Origin: Candidatus Bipolaricaulota bacterium
GTDB lineage: Bacteria > Bipolaricaulota > Bipolaricaulia > UBA7950 > UBA9294
Assembly: GCA_030612485.1 (NCBI GenBank)
Contig: JAUWNS010000168.1
Location: 1-5,134, forward strand
Direction of reading: 5' to 3'
DNA length: 5,134 bases
The stretch's first letter is position 1; every line of letters starts with the position of its first letter. The position numbers and the translations under genes were made by a program. Positions 4,914 through 5,134 of this stretch are shown piece after piece. Below the pieces are notes generated by a model, which saw nothing but the letters and a program-made list of their open reading frames with translations, did not search any database and was not told the origin of the DNA.

Positions 4914-5134
4914 ATGGCCAGACCCTTGCGATTAGAATACGCAGGCGCGCTTTACCACATCACCAGTCGTGGCAATACGCGAGAGAGTATCTTCCTTGAC
5001 GACAGAGACCGAGCACGATTCTTGGTACTTCTCGGTGATGCTGTCAAGAGGTACGGCTGGATCTGTCATGCCTACTGTTTGATGAGCAACCACTACCACC
5101 TCCTCATCGAGACGCCTGACGCCAACTTGTCTCA
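4914..5134 (+). CDS. REP-associated tyrosine transposase (RAYT, Y1/HUH), 5' part
   Basis: A single-strand-specific DNA transposase/endonuclease of the IS200-like Y1 superfamily, of the RAYT type linked to mobilisation of REP repeats. The first 73 codons are in the window. Visible: the characteristic start MARPLRLEYAGALYHITSRG (1-20); NTRESIFLDDRDRARFL (21-37); and CHAYCLMSNHYHLLIETPD (51-69) with the metal-binding HUH motif His60-Tyr61-His62. The catalytic tyrosine lies further downstream, outside the window, so activity cannot be judged. Complete relatives are commonly about 200-330 residues. No frameshift or stop is present in the visible part. The ATG follows an extended -10 by 9 nt without an SD. 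The tandem 16-mer and dyad directly upstream fit the expected association of these genes with short palindromic repeats. A partial gene of secure family. Confidence 0.93.
   Translation, partial: MARPLRLEYAGALYHITSRGNTRESIFLDDRDRARFLVLLGDAVKRYGWICHAYCLMSNHYHLLIETPDANLS

Noticed and set aside
1..5134. tRNA, rRNA, CRISPR arrays, replication origin or attachment sites
   Set aside because: I looked for cloverleaf patterns, regularly spaced repeats, and origin or att-like structures and saw none. The only tandem repeat is the two-copy 16-mer by the transposase.

Overview
The window is a compact stretch of bacterial chromosome. It has moderately high GC, short intergenic gaps, Shine-Dalgarno (SD) sites at some starts and type -10/-35-like elements at others. 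Six protein genes can be supported. Two run off the window edges. The host cannot be named from the sequence. GATC is strongly over-represented, and several starts look leaderless. Together with the gene mix this would fit a poorly characterised, possibly uncultured lineage (Bipolaricaulota is one weak guess), but that is inference only.

Layout, left to right. (1) Minus strand, 1-1564: acetyl-CoA synthetase (acs), with its C-terminal domain beyond the left edge. (2) 1565-1739: a structured intergenic region with the acs SD, a candidate acs promoter and three consecutive hairpins. (3) Minus strand, 1740-2603: a tandem GNAT-type N-acetyltransferase upstream of acs in the same orientation. (4) 2604-2703: a short divergent promoter region. 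(5) Plus strand, 2704-3261 and 3264-4199: oligoribonuclease (orn), then a PLP-dependent serine racemase/threonine dehydratase-like enzyme 2 nt later, almost certainly one coupled operon. (6) 4200-4253: a hairpin between convergent genes. (7) Minus strand, 4254-4802: a small polytopic membrane protein of unknown function. (8) 4803-4913: a divergent region with two exact tandem 16-bp repeats and a REP-like dyad. (9) Plus strand, 4914-5134: the 5' part of a REP-associated (RAYT, Y1/HUH) transposase.

How the genes relate: Acs makes acetyl-CoA from acetate, and acetyl-CoA is the donor used by GNAT enzymes. In several bacteria GNAT proteins acetylate and switch off Acs, so the GNAT-acs neighbourhood is suggestive but unproven. 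Orn degrades 2-5 nt RNA fragments and pGpG. The PLP enzyme acts on serine/threonine, and no direct metabolic link to Orn is evident.

No fully new system can be demonstrated. The best leads are the apparent split between leaderless and SD-led starts, the RAYT with its tandem 16-mer and dyad (which also borders the neighbouring gene's -35 box), the hairpin-rich region before acs, and the serine-racemase-like active site in a compact dehydratase-family enzyme.
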